Part shown: in pieces, positions 16,123 to 25,150 of the stretch
Position numbering within the stretch: the stretch's first letter is position 1
Layout of the letters: each line of letters starts with the position of its first letter
NCBI RefSeq assembly: GCF_000498495.1
Contig: NZ_AVCS01000009.1
Location: forward strand, 186,001 to 250,000
From: Flavobacterium enshiense DK69
GTDB taxonomy: Bacteria > Bacteroidota > Bacteroidia > Flavobacteriales > Flavobacteriaceae
Direction of reading: 5' to 3'
Length of the DNA: 64,000 nucleotides
Translations under genes and position numbers: made by a program
Notes under the pieces: generated by a model
Seen by the model: the letters and a program-made list of their open reading frames with translations, nothing else
Databases searched by the model: none
What the model was told of the DNA's origin: nothing

Positions 16123-16698
16123 TTATTTTTTCAGAAGCCTGGCTTTCATTTTGCTGAAAAACTCCGGGGTAACTCCAATGTAAGAAGCGATCTGCTTTTG
16201 AGGAAGGCAATTGACCAGTTCTGGATATTTTTTAGAGAATTTGTCGTATCGGGCTTCGGCGGTAAAAGTCATGTTGTCAATTAATCGCTGTTGATTGGCA
16301 ATTAAAGAGTTTTCAATAAGGATACGGAAAAAACGCTCCATTTTAGGAACCTGAAGGTATAATTTCTCCTGATTTTCTTTTGAAAGCAAAATGACTTCGG
16401 CTTCTTCGTTGGTTTCTATGAAGAGTTGTCCCGGTCGTTGTGACAGAAAACTGTACATGTCGGCAATCCACCAGCCTGGGCAGGCAAAATTCATTACGTG
16501 TTCCACGCCGTTTTCGTCTATGGTGTAGCTTCGAAGGATTCCCTTTAGCACAAAAAAAGAATGTGTGCATATTTTTCCTTCCTCCAAAAGTATGGTCTTT
16601 GCCTTATAATGATCGGTTTCGATTAATGACAAAACACTTTCCTGCTCCTCATTGGTTAGCTCAACATGTTTGGCGATATTTTCTAATAAGGTCTTCAT
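16123..16698 (-). CDS. Crp/Fnr family transcriptional regulator
   Basis: The 191-residue protein has a cyclic-nucleotide-binding-type beta barrel (about 25-115, with LLEEGKICTHSFFVLKGILRSY and FACPGWWIADMYSFL), a dimer helix, and a C-terminal winged helix (PQKQIASYIGVTPEFFSKMKARL, about 166-188). The cluster of acidic and hydrophobic residues where cAMP would bind lacks the RxA phosphate motif, so the ligand is unlikely to be cAMP. It is the obvious candidate to bind the palindromes in front of pirin and both yceI genes downstream on the same strand. Its own upstream region has no such palindrome; TACATTTG lies 11 bases before the ATG. Confidence 0.88.
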   Translation of the reverse strand: MKTLLENIAKHVELTNEEQESVLSLIETDHYKAKTILLEEGKICTHSFFVLKGILRSYTIDENGVEHVMNFACPGWWIADMYSFLSQRPGQLFIETNEEAEVILLSKENQEKLYLQVPKMERFFRILIENSLIANQQRLIDNMTFTAEARYDKFSKKYPELVNCLPQKQIASYIGVTPEFFSKMKARLLKK

Positions 16699-16708
16699 CG
16701 GATGAATC

Positions 16709-16716
16709 CAAATGTA
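16709..16716 (-). promoter_or_regulatory. -7 promoter box for the Crp/Fnr gene
   Basis: On the minus strand it reads TACATTTG, 10 bases from the ATG, predicting a leader of only a few nucleotides. No palindromic operator is seen, so the regulator seems not to be part of its own regulon. Confidence 0.5.
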
Positions 16717-16845
16717 CGAAAAAGTTGGTGTAAATATATGTAAGGAGAATCTTGCTTTTTTGAAAACTGTTATCTTTTTCAGCCTGTGGGTTGCTTTTGC
16801 TTATTCTTAGGTCTGTAGTCCTCAAATGTTTATTCAAAAAAAAAC

Positions 16846-16884
16846 ACCCCGTTTTACATCAATTTATTTAGAGTAAAACGGGGT
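16846..16884 (-). terminator. Terminator of the unit A cargo gene
   Basis: ACCCCGTTTTAC (16846-16857) pairs with GTAAAACGGGGT (16873-16884). The same hairpin with identical loop is at 20875-20914, part of the duplication. Confidence 0.85.
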
Positions 16885-16928
16885 ATAATTTTATTTGTAA
16901 TTCTTTGTCCTGTGGCTATCTTTTCAGA

Positions 16929-19900
16929 CTAGGGCATCAAAACTTTTCTGGTGACAGTCTTTTGGTCTTCTAAAGTAACCTTCACGATCAGCATTTGTGA
17001 TGTTGCCGGAATAGCATCGGTGTCGAATTCATTTGAGTGAATGCCTTTTTTAGAGAAAACCAATTTTCCTAAAAGATCACGAACTTCGATACTTGAAATG
17101 CTTGAAGCGCCTGACAATACAGAAAGATGTTGTGCTTTGGTAATAATTCTGATATCAGTATTGTTATTGTCTACTGTGTTAACCCCTAGCGTTCCTCTAT
17201 TGAAACGTAATTCAAAACGATCATTGAATGTTCCGCTGGTTGTTGTAAATGTAAATGAACCAGCTTTTAAATCGTGATAAATTCCTGTTGTTTTGTCCAA
17301 TAAGTAAATATCCTGATTTGCGAAAAGACCGTCAAAATTTTCTAAATTAACTGTCAGGTCTCCACTGACAGATGTCGTATATCCAATAGGTACAATATCT
17401 GTTGTCTGGAAAGGTAAACTACGTCCCTGAATAGATAATTTTTCGTTAGACAACAATGAGTAAATTGAAATTACATTTTCTGATGGAAGTGTTTTTCCAT
17501 CGAATAATCTGTCTAATCCGTTTGTAGCTTCCTGAATGTAACCTACTAATGCTTCGTTGTATTTTCCTTGTGTGTTGCTTAATGAAATCCAAACACGGTG
17601 TTTTTCTAAAGCTATCGGTGTTGTATTGGTGTTGTTGCCGTTTTCTCCATTTCTGAAGAACTGGTTATTGTCACCCTGTACACGCATGTTGTTTTTAAAA
17701 GTAGCCCAGTAGGTGGTGTTGTTATTCAAAGCAGGATTAGCATCAATAAAGAATCCCTGGCCGGCTGCTACTTTTCCTGTCGGTACAATACCGCCTCCTG
17801 AAAGTGCTTGAGATCCTGTTCCAACCCCACCGGTAAGATTGTATTTGGCATAGTCATTTACGTCATAATTGTAAGTCCAATCTCCTTGCGTATTGCTGCT
17901 GATCGGGGTATTATGTGTCCAAAGATAAATAGTACCATTTACAATATCTTTATTAGCCGGATCGGTTAGGAATAAGTCAATATTAATTGCAGATGGATAA
18001 GGGTTTCCGATTAAGTTAAGGGTTCCTGTTCCTCTTTTTATTGGTGTTGTTATGATACCGTTGTTAGGTATGCCTGCGAAAGAGGTTTCTACAACTTGTG
18101 GTGATGTGTAAGTGCCTGGAGCTCTTCCAATATAACCTAGTCCCGGAGCCATAATATTGTTTCCGTACTTGCGTACCCAACATTGTGATGCAACATTACT
18201 AATGGTTGGATCGTAAGCGTAAAACAGGGAGTTTGTTGCCAGCTGACTTAAGGTGGCATCGGCTACCGGTGCAGACCAATAGGTGTAATCATATTTTTTT
18301 AACGGGGTGGTTTTTCTTTTGTAAGTGATATTTCCAATGTTTGCAACATCATTGGTTTGCAACAAGCTACTATCGTCTTCAAAAGTTAAGGAACCGCCCG
18401 TTACGGTGATTTTATCCGTTACGGTTAGGGTGTGTCCTTGTCTAATTACCACGTTTCCTGAAACTATCTGGCAAGAGCAAGCCGAAATATCTGTAGGTAA
18501 ATTATAATCTCCATTGAATACTATTATTTCGGTGCCTGTCGGTGCAGAGCCTGATGACCATTCAGTTCCGTTCCATGTGTTTGTGTTAATAGGGCTAATA
18601 GTTACGCTTGAAGATGCTGGAGAGGTACAAGTTCCTAAAGTAGCTGTCACGGTATACGTTCCCGCCGGAGCTGTAACGATACCTGCTGAGTTGCTTACCC
18701 CTGTTGATGGAGAAAAAGCATATGTATAAGTTGCGTTGTAATTCGTAATAGTGAAACTTCCTGTTGAAACCGTACACGTTGGTTGTGTAACAGAACCTAA
18801 TGTTGGTTGAGCCGGAGTTACGGGTTGTGCATTAACCGTTACGCTTGAAGATACTGGAGAGGTACAAGATCCTAAAGAAGCTGTTACGGTATACGTTCCT
18901 GTCGGAGCTGTTACGTTCGCACCAGTTATCGTAGCTCCAGCTGGTGCTATGGTATAGGCGTAACTAGCGTCATAATTTGTAATAGTGAAGCTTCCAGTTG
19001 AAACTGTACAGGTTGGTTGTGTAACCGAACTTAAAGTTGGTTGTGAAAGAGCAGCAGTTACCGTTAATTCACCAAAGTGGCCATTTTTTGCACATCCGCC
19101 ACTTGTTATTTTAAGTCTGTACTGATAACCGTTCATCGTCATTGTGACAGCATTAATGGTAAGGGCAAGAGTATTTATTCCTGAATATGCTGTGTCCGCA
19201 GTTGTCAAGTCCTTCCAGCCTGTTCCGTTATTGATTTGCCACTGATAGGTAGCGCCGCTTACTCCTGTTAAAACGGTAAAGGTAGTATTGGATCCTTCGC
19301 ACACGGGGCCGCTGTCTGAAGGGGCATTTGCTGTGAAAGGGCAAGTCCCACCAAGTATAACTGTGTTTATTAAGTCTATCAAAGTAGAATTCTCACCGCT
19401 AATGGGAGCTCCCGGATTTGCTGTTTCTATATCTGTGATTACCGTTGCATTTGGGTTCATGGGATAGATCTGATTAGTTCCCTGTCCTCCAGTTAGGTTA
19501 ATATTACCAATAATATTTCCGCCTACAATTACGTTTCCTTGATTTTGTATTGCAGAAATCGCCGGACTGGAGAGATTCCCTGTGATAATAACGTCTCCTT
19601 TCCAAAAATTAGTCTTGCCTTCATTGGTGTAATTTCCATAGACAATTAAAGTGCCGCTTTGGGTTATATTGAATTCCCCTGTTGACTTTACTGTAAAATT
19701 TCCATTGACTGAACTGCTGCCAACGGTAAGTCTTTTGGTGCCAGTTAAATTAAGGATTCCGTGAATGGTTACGCTTTTAGCAAACGCATCTACATCAATG
19801 TCGACTGTTATTCCTTGAGGGATAATAACGTCGTCGGAACTTGTCGGTATCCCAGTTGTATTCCAATTGTTTGGATCACTCCAGTTTGTTGAAACAGAAC

Positions 19901-19982
19901 CATTGAAGGTTTTTTGGGTTGCAAATGCAGAAAGACTAATAAGTAAGGTAAAAATCGATAGAAGTAACAGATTTTTCGTCAT
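16929..19982 (-). CDS. T9SS-secreted modular surface protein (type A sorting domain), copy A
   Basis: The 1017-residue protein starts with a signal peptide (about 1-21, SLSAFA-TQK). It continues with a beta-rich module (NWSDPNNWNTTGIPTSSDDVIIP, of the kind seen in Bacteroidota adhesins), an Ig-like PKD/SprB-type module (about 216-310, CEGSNTTFTV...YQWQ), two QPTLxSVTQPTC repeats (about 313-462), and a long conserved region. The last ~75 residues (EVRDLLGKLVFSK to VTRKVLMP) are a Por-secretion type A C-terminal domain. It should be exported by Sec then T9SS and anchored at the surface; the binding target is unknown. Its C-terminal ~530 residues are nearly the same as copy B. Confidence 0.88.
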   Translation of the reverse strand: MTKNLLLLSIFTLLISLSAFATQKTFNGSVSTNWSDPNNWNTTGIPTSSDDVIIPQGITVDIDVDAFAKSVTIHGILNLTGTKRLTVGSSSVNGNFTVKSTGEFNITQSGTLIVYGNYTNEGKTNFWKGDVIITGNLSSPAISAIQNQGNVIVGGNIIGNINLTGGQGTNQIYPMNPNATVITDIETANPGAPISGENSTLIDLINTVILGGTCPFTANAPSDSGPVCEGSNTTFTVLTGVSGATYQWQINNGTGWKDLTTADTAYSGINTLALTINAVTMTMNGYQYRLKITSGGCAKNGHFGELTVTAALSQPTLSSVTQPTCTVSTGSFTITNYDASYAYTIAPAGATITGANVTAPTGTYTVTASLGSCTSPVSSSVTVNAQPVTPAQPTLGSVTQPTCTVSTGSFTITNYNATYTYAFSPSTGVSNSAGIVTAPAGTYTVTATLGTCTSPASSSVTISPINTNTWNGTEWSSGSAPTGTEIIVFNGDYNLPTDISACSCQIVSGNVVIRQGHTLTVTDKITVTGGSLTFEDDSSLLQTNDVANIGNITYKRKTTPLKKYDYTYWSAPVADATLSQLATNSLFYAYDPTISNVASQCWVRKYGNNIMAPGLGYIGRAPGTYTSPQVVETSFAGIPNNGIITTPIKRGTGTLNLIGNPYPSAINIDLFLTDPANKDIVNGTIYLWTHNTPISSNTQGDWTYNYDVNDYAKYNLTGGVGTGSQALSGGGIVPTGKVAAGQGFFIDANPALNNNTTYWATFKNNMRVQGDNNQFFRNGENGNNTNTTPIALEKHRVWISLSNTQGKYNEALVGYIQEATNGLDRLFDGKTLPSENVISIYSLLSNEKLSIQGRSLPFQTTDIVPIGYTTSVSGDLTVNLENFDGLFANQDIYLLDKTTGIYHDLKAGSFTFTTTSGTFNDRFELRFNRGTLGVNTVDNNNTDIRIITKAQHLSVLSGASSISSIEVRDLLGKLVFSKKGIHSNEFDTDAIPATSQMLIVKVTLEDQKTVTRKVLMP
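18598..19044 (-). repeat. Two in-frame ~75-residue repeats in cargo copy A
   Basis: Two tandem units begin QPTL.SVTQPTCTVSTGSFTITNY and contain TAPxGTYTVTA. Copy B has three such units. The repeat number therefore differs between the paralogues. Confidence 0.75.
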
Positions 19983-20029
19983 GATATTTTGTTTTTTTTG
20001 AAATATTCACTTAGGGGTGTATTTCGATG

Positions 20030-20037
20030 CAAAGATA
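20030..20037 (-). promoter_or_regulatory. -7 promoter box for cargo copy A
   Basis: On the minus strand it reads TATCTTTG (TAnnTTTG), about 48 bases before the ATG. The rest of 19983-20391 (about 400 bases) is AT-rich and has no gene; near 20330-20362 it keeps a decayed version of the unit B hairpin 24765-24803. Confidence 0.6.
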
Positions 20038-20391
20038 CTTTGACAGCATTCACCTCTTTTAAAAAAATCGTTAAAATGTATTAAAAAGTCTTTGAAATAC
20101 AGCACTTTAGGATTTTATAAAATTATTACTACTTTATTCTTGTGTATCTTTAACTTAAAGCGTGATATTTGTTTTAAAAAGCATGTTTATTGATTTTTTC
20201 TAACAGTTGGGTTTTGGTCTAAATAGGGGAAGATTTGAAAAATGGCACTTTTTTGTTCTTTGAAGATGAAATAATGATAATTTTTGAGGTTAAAAATGCG
20301 CTTATTTTGTCATATGTGTAATAAAAACACGATCACTTTAATCGGCAATTGAATGTGTTTTTTTAAAAATCAATTTTTTTAAATAGAGAAA

Positions 20392-20706
20392 TTAATTTTT
20401 CTCTTCGATTAATTTGAAAGAAGTAGCTTTAAAGCGATCGTCAACGATGGTTCCGGATTTTTCTGCTTTGCGATTGTATTGCAAAAGTCGTCTTCGCATG
20501 GATGTCGCGTGTTGGTTTATGGAGGTTCCGTCAACGAAATATGATTTTCCTATATGCGGACTGCAAAATCACAGCCTTTTCCCTTCATCCCAAACTGATA
20601 CTCTCCACAGGCTGTTTCCAAGATTTGGGTTTTGGTTTATTCTTTTTCTCTCGAGATAGTGCAATAGTTGTTGCTCCTATCAGAAATTAAAAAATTTGCC
20701 TTTCAT
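20392..20706 (-). pseudogene. Frameshifted DUF6370 pseudogene (unit A copy)
   Basis: On the minus strand, ATG at 20706 to TAA at 20392-20394 aligns base for base with the intact DUF6370 gene at 24830-25150. Small indels near the 5' end break the signal peptide (the original frame meets TGA after eight codons), and further indels follow in the middle. The last ~20 codons are back in frame (IVDDRFKATSFKLIEEK). Matching blocks such as KSYFVDGTSI can still be read between shifts. The region upstream, 20707-20770, matches the end of the following gene in unit B. Confidence 0.88.
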
Positions 20707-20874
20707 TAAAATGTAAAAGTTCGATCTCTTAAGTAATTGTTTCGGTCTATATTATCATACTTTGAGGATTATAATTGTGGTGAGGTACTAGAGAATTCTG
20801 ATACCTGTCAGAATTGTTAATTGGTGCTTTGCCTTTTTTTAGGTGTGCAGTCCCCAAATGTTTATTCAAAAAAA

Positions 20875-20914
20875 CACCCCGTTTTACATCAATTTATTTA
20901 GAGTAAAACGGGGT
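20875..20914 (-). terminator. Terminator of the unit B cargo gene
   Basis: The same 12-bp stem (ACCCCGTTTTAC with its complement) and the same loop as in unit A; the A/T flanks make it rho-independent. Confidence 0.85.
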
Positions 20915-20959
20915 GTAATTTTATTTGCAATTCTTTGTCCTGTGACTATCTTTTTCAGA

Positions 20960-23900
20960 CTAAGGCATCAAAACTTTTCTGGTGACATTCTTCTGGTCTT
21001 CTAAAGTAACCTTCACGATCAGCATTTGTGATGTTGCCGGAATGGCATCGGTATGGAATTCATTGGTGTGGATTCCTTTTTTGGAGTAAACCAATTTTCC
21101 TAAAAGATCACGAACTTCGATACTTGAAATACTTGAAACGCCTGACAATACAGAAAGTTGTTGTGCTTTGGTAAAAATTCTAATGTCTGTATTGTTATTG
21201 TCTGCTGTGTCAGTCCCCAACGTTCCTCTATTGAAACGTAATTCAAAACGGTCGTTGACTGTTCCGCTGGTTGTTGTAAATGTAAATGAACCAGCTTTTA
21301 AATCGTGATAAATTCCTGTTGTTTTGTCCAATAAGTAAATATCCTGATTTGTGAAAAGACCGTCAAAGTTCTCTAAATTAATGGTCAGATCTCCGTTGAT
21401 AGATGTCGTATATCCGATAGGTACTATGTCTGTTTCCTGGAAAGGTAAACTACGTCCCTGAATCGATAGTTTTTCGTTAGATAACAATGAATAAATTGAA
21501 ATCACGTTTTCAGAAGGAAGTGTTTTTCCGTCAAACAATCTGTCTAATCCGTTAGTCGCTTGATGGATATATCCTACCAAAGCTTCGTTATATCCTCCTT
21601 GTGTGTTGCTTAATGAAATCCAAACGCGGTGTTTTTCTAAAGCTATCGGTGTTGTATTTGTGTTGTTACCGTTTTCTGCATTTCTGAAGAACTGGTTATT
21701 GTTGCCTTGTACGCGCATGCTGTTTTTAAAAGTAGCCGTGTACGTCCCGTTAGGTAAGCCTGCATTGGCATCGATAAAGAATCCTTGACCGGCTGCTATT
21801 TTTCCTGTCGGTTTAGGGCCTCCGCTACCTGCAGGAGCCGTTCCAACCCCACCGCTAAGATTGTATTTAGCATAATCATTAACTGTGTAATTGTAAACCC
21901 AATCTCCTGGAATAGTATTACTTATTGGGGTGTTATGTGTCCAAAGATAAATAGTACCGTTTACAATTGGTGCATTAGCCGGATCGGTTATAAATAAATC
22001 AATATCAATTGCAGAAGGGTAAGGGTTTCCGATTAAGTTAAGTTCAACCGTTCCTTTTTTTATAGTTGTGTTAATCACTCCGTTGTTAGGTGTTCCTGCA
22101 AAAGAGGTTTCTACAATTTGGGGTGTTGTGTATGCCGGCGCTCTTCCTATATAACCTTGTCCGAGAACCATACTATTGTTCCCGTACTTGCGTACCCAAC
22201 ATTGTGACGGAACACTACTAATGCTTGGATCGTAAGCATAAAACAGAGAGTTTGTTGCCAACTGACTTAAGGTAGCATTGGCTACCGGTGCAGACCAGTA
22301 GGTGTAATCGTATTTTTTTAACAGAGTGGTTTTTCTTTTGTAAACAATGTTTCCGGTGTTCACAGCGCTGTCATTGATCTGTACTAAACTACTTTTGTCT
22401 TCGAAAGTTAATGAGCCTCCTGAAACAGTAACTCCATTTGTTATTATCAGATTATTTTCGGAATTAATGACAACAGTACCTGAATTTACCTGGCAGGAAC
22501 ATCCTGCTAAATCCGAAGTAGAAGAAAAATCCCCGTTAAATACTATTAGTTCTGTTCCTGTAGGTGCAGATCCGCTTGACCATGCAGTTCCATCCCAAGT
22601 ATTTGTGTCAATGGACTTAATTGCTGCACTTGCAGATGCTAAAGAAGTGCATGAACCTGAATTGGCAGTCACTGTATACGTTCCTGCCGGAGCTGTTACG
22701 TTCGCGCCAATTCTGGTTGCCCCAGCAGGTGATATTGTATAGGTGTAACTAGCGTCGTAATTAGTAATGGTGAAACTCCCCGTTGAAACAGTACAAGTTG
22801 GTTGTGTAACCGGACCTAATGTTGGAGTTGTTAAAGATGGTGTATTAAGCGTTACACTTGAAGAATCTAATGACGTACAGGGGCCTGTAGTTGCAGTTAC
22901 TGTATACGTTCCTGCCGGAGCTGTTACGTTCGCGCCAATTCTGGTTGCCCCAGCCGGTGTTATTGTATAGGTGTAACTAGCGTCATAATTTGTAATGGTG
23001 AAACTTCCCATTGAAACAGTACAAGTAGGTTGTGTGACCGAACCTAATGTTGGAGTTGCCGGAGGAGGTGGTGTATTAAGCGTTACACTTGTTGAGGGTA
23101 GTGATGAACACGCTCCCCATGTTGCCGTAACGGTATAAGTACCCGCTGGAGCTGTTACGTTTGCACCAGTTCTGGTTGCACCAGCTGGTGATATCGTATA
23201 GGTGTGAGTCGCGTTGTAATTTGTAATAGTGAAACTTCCTGTAGGTGTAGCACAAGTTGGTTGAGTAACGGAGCCCAATGTTGGTTGTTGGGTCAGAGTA
23301 GGCGGATTAAGCACTACAGATCTTATTCCTGAAATACAACCTTCAGTATTTTTAGCTGTTACGTTATAAGTGCCAGCTGCTAAGCCCGAAAATATACCTG
23401 TAGTGTTAGTGTATGTGGTACCATCGATACTGTATGTTATTCCAACACCAGTTGGCGAAGTTAATGTTATAGTTCCCGTTGTTGTACTACAATTAGGCTG
23501 TGTAACTGAACCAGCTGGCGTTGTCGGAGTTGATGGTTGTGGGTTAACCGTTACACTTGTAGCCGTGGAAATACATCCTGCGGCACTTTTTACAGTTACG
23601 TTATATGGTCCGGGATTTACGTTGGTGAAAGTTGTGGAACTTTGGTATGTGCTTCCGTTAATGCTGTATGTCAAACCTGATCCTGTAGGACTGCTTATTG
23701 CAATTGTTCCTTTCGATATAGTACAAGACGGTTGCGTAACTGTTACAGTCGGTTGGGTAGGTATACTGTTGACGATTATGGTAATGGCTTTTCTAGGGGT
23801 AGTGATGAATCCTAAAGTGGTGGCTTCAGCATAATATGTAGTTGTAGTTGTCAAAACTGGTGTGTTGAACGTTGCGTCTGTGGAAACGACATTGTCGCTG

Positions 23901-24439
23901 GCATCATACCACTTAAATGTTGATGGGAAAAAGCTTGGAGTTCTTGATGCAGTTAATGTAGAGGTGCCAGAGCCACAAATTGAAGCAGGACTGGCGGTAG
24001 CAGTAACAACAGGATATCCTCCGTTAGTAACGAAATTGCTAAAATTACTTAGTGCCAAAGAGCCATTGCAATTGGCAACCCTGATGAGGCCAACCCAAAT
24101 TCCTCTTGAAGCGTTGCAAGAAGAAGCTGTTACGTTTCCGCCATTTTGAACTATAACTGCTGAATTGTTATCCAAGGATAAATTACTGTCAGTTGTGAAA
24201 TTAATAGTGGCGTTGTTTCTTATGACTAACTGAATTGAGCCTAAGCAAGTTAAGTCTAAACTACTATTCATTGTTAAAGTGGTGCTGGCAACCCCATCTC
24301 CTATGAAAATTGTGGAACAGCCACTATATGAAGCACAACTTAATGAACTTGCATTAACTGTTCCGGTGATGGTGCATTGTCCGATAGCATTAAAAGAAAA
24401 TAAAATGAAGGCAAATAGTAATAGTAGGTTTTTTCTCAT
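20960..24439 (-). CDS. T9SS-secreted modular surface protein (type A sorting domain), copy B
   Basis: The 1159-residue protein has a signal peptide (MRKNLLLLFAFILFSFNAIG). It continues with a short Cys-rich segment (CTITGTVNASSLSCASYSGC), a right-handed beta-rich part, an Ig-like segment (about 145-225), two SprB-like repeats (SPTGSGLTYSINGSTYQS; about 228-385), three QPT(L)GxVTQPTC repeats (about 388-608), and the long region shared with copy A. It ends in a type A T9SS sorting domain (TRKVLMP). The N-terminal ~220 residues are unrelated to copy A, so the two genes share a C-terminal half under different heads. A surface or matrix role is inferred from the architecture. Confidence 0.88.
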   Translation of the reverse strand: MRKNLLLLFAFILFSFNAIGQCTITGTVNASSLSCASYSGCSTIFIGDGVASTTLTMNSSLDLTCLGSIQLVIRNNATINFTTDSNLSLDNNSAVIVQNGGNVTASSCNASRGIWVGLIRVANCNGSLALSNFSNFVTNGGYPVVTATASPASICGSGTSTLTASRTPSFFPSTFKWYDASDNVVSTDATFNTPVLTTTTTYYAEATTLGFITTPRKAITIIVNSIPTQPTVTVTQPSCTISKGTIAISSPTGSGLTYSINGSTYQSSTTFTNVNPGPYNVTVKSAAGCISTATSVTVNPQPSTPTTPAGSVTQPNCSTTTGTITLTSPTGVGITYSIDGTTYTNTTGIFSGLAAGTYNVTAKNTEGCISGIRSVVLNPPTLTQQPTLGSVTQPTCATPTGSFTITNYNATHTYTISPAGATRTGANVTAPAGTYTVTATWGACSSLPSTSVTLNTPPPPATPTLGSVTQPTCTVSMGSFTITNYDASYTYTITPAGATRIGANVTAPAGTYTVTATTGPCTSLDSSSVTLNTPSLTTPTLGPVTQPTCTVSTGSFTITNYDASYTYTISPAGATRIGANVTAPAGTYTVTANSGSCTSLASASAAIKSIDTNTWDGTAWSSGSAPTGTELIVFNGDFSSTSDLAGCSCQVNSGTVVINSENNLIITNGVTVSGGSLTFEDKSSLVQINDSAVNTGNIVYKRKTTLLKKYDYTYWSAPVANATLSQLATNSLFYAYDPSISSVPSQCWVRKYGNNSMVLGQGYIGRAPAYTTPQIVETSFAGTPNNGVINTTIKKGTVELNLIGNPYPSAIDIDLFITDPANAPIVNGTIYLWTHNTPISNTIPGDWVYNYTVNDYAKYNLSGGVGTAPAGSGGPKPTGKIAAGQGFFIDANAGLPNGTYTATFKNSMRVQGNNNQFFRNAENGNNTNTTPIALEKHRVWISLSNTQGGYNEALVGYIHQATNGLDRLFDGKTLPSENVISIYSLLSNEKLSIQGRSLPFQETDIVPIGYTTSINGDLTINLENFDGLFTNQDIYLLDKTTGIYHDLKAGSFTFTTTSGTVNDRFELRFNRGTLGTDTADNNNTDIRIFTKAQQLSVLSGVSSISSIEVRDLLGKLVYSKKGIHTNEFHTDAIPATSQMLIVKVTLEDQKNVTRKVLMP
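22623..23290 (-). repeat. Three in-frame ~75-residue repeats in cargo copy B
   Basis: Three tandem units of about 225 bp, each with TQPTC, GSFTITNY, YTIsPAGATR and GANVTAPAGTYTVTA. Neighbouring units are nearly identical at the DNA level over long runs, making them open to slippage or gene conversion. Confidence 0.78.
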
Positions 24440-24475
24440 AATATTTGTATAAAATTACGAAGCTATAATTTCTTA

Positions 24476-24483
24476 CAAAAATA
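24476..24483 (-). promoter_or_regulatory. -7 promoter box for cargo copy B
   Basis: On the minus strand it reads TATTTTTG, about 37 bases before the ATG. The remaining spacer (24484-24760) is AT-rich, has no gene, and shares little sequence with the matching spacer of unit A. Confidence 0.55.
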
Positions 24484-24760
24484 TTTTGACCTATTTTGAA
24501 GAGTGAAAAAAATCGACTAAGTGTGTAAAAACATCGACGAAATGCATTTATTGAAAATTAGTAATTTTAATCCTATGTTTTTTTTGCGTGTTTTAAGTTT
24601 ATTTTCTGTTTATTTTACACCGATTAGAATTTTTGTTATTTCTTTAAGAGTGTATTTTTTGATTTTAGTATGCTAAAATCAGAATAATAAGTTTTTTTTG
24701 ATTAAAATAATCGAATTTTGACAATATGAAGTGAGGGAATTCTTCCTTTGTTATATTCGC

Positions 24761-24803
24761 AAAAAAAACACGTTCACTTTAATCTGTAAGAGAACGTGTT
24801 TTT
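24761..24803 (-). terminator. Terminator after the DUF6370 gene
   Basis: AAAACACGTTC (24765-24775) pairs with GAACGTGTTTTT (24792-24803); a degenerate version lies in front of the pseudogene end in unit A. Confidence 0.8.
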
Positions 24804-24829
24804 AAAATCAAATTTTTTTAGTGGAGGAA

Positions 24830-25150
24830 TTATTTTTTCTCTTCGACTAATTTGAAAGAAGTAGCTTTAAAACGATCTTCAACGATGGTTCCGGATACTT
24901 CAGCTTTACGAATGGTATTGCAAAAACCGTCTTCCGCATGAGCATCTCCGTGATCGTCAATGGAGGTTCCGTCAACAAAATATGATTTTCCATCGATGCG
25001 GACTGCTAAATCACAGCCTTTTCCTTTCATCCCAAACTGACACTCTCCGCAGGCGGCTTCCACGATTTGTGCTTTTGGTTGTTCTTTTTTCTCTTGAGAT
25101 AGTGCAGTAGTTGTTGCTCCTATCAGAAATAAAAATATTATGCTTTTCAT
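24830..25150 (-). CDS. DUF6370 family secreted Cys-containing protein
   Basis: The 106-residue protein has a signal peptide (MKSIIFLFLIGATTTALS) and a mature part with the family pattern EAACGECQFGMKGKGCDLAVRIDGKSYFVDGT...HGDAH...GFC. The four cysteines and several histidines suggest metal or heme handling, but no activity is established. ATG 25150 overlaps the TGA of the upstream gene (TGATG), so the two are translationally coupled; a TTG just before would be inferior. A frameshifted copy lies at 20392-20706. Confidence 0.82.
   Translation of the reverse strand: MKSIIFLFLIGATTTALSQEKKEQPKAQIVEAACGECQFGMKGKGCDLAVRIDGKSYFVDGTSIDDHGDAHAEDGFCNTIRKAEVSGTIVEDRFKATSFKLVEEKK

Larger units (their letters stand above)
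16806..20770 (-). repeat. Tandem segmental duplication, unit A
   Basis: The block holds a terminator, a T9SS cargo gene, a spacer, a decayed DUF6370 gene and a short remnant of the following gene's end. It matches unit B (20838-25215) in order and orientation: the terminator region and the last half of the cargo gene are nearly identical, while the cargo N-terminus and the spacer have diverged. Boundaries are estimates by eye (left near the TAGGTcTGtAGTCC stretch; right near 20770). Confidence 0.8.

Noticed and set aside
20414..20690. Plus-strand open frames of 60-80 codons
   Set aside because: They lie antisense to the frameshifted DUF6370 pseudogene.
22347..24149. Long plus-strand open frames across the T9SS cargo gene
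   Set aside because: They are antisense shadows of the Val/Thr/Gly-rich repeats; the minus-strand gene has a signal peptide and a sorting domain.
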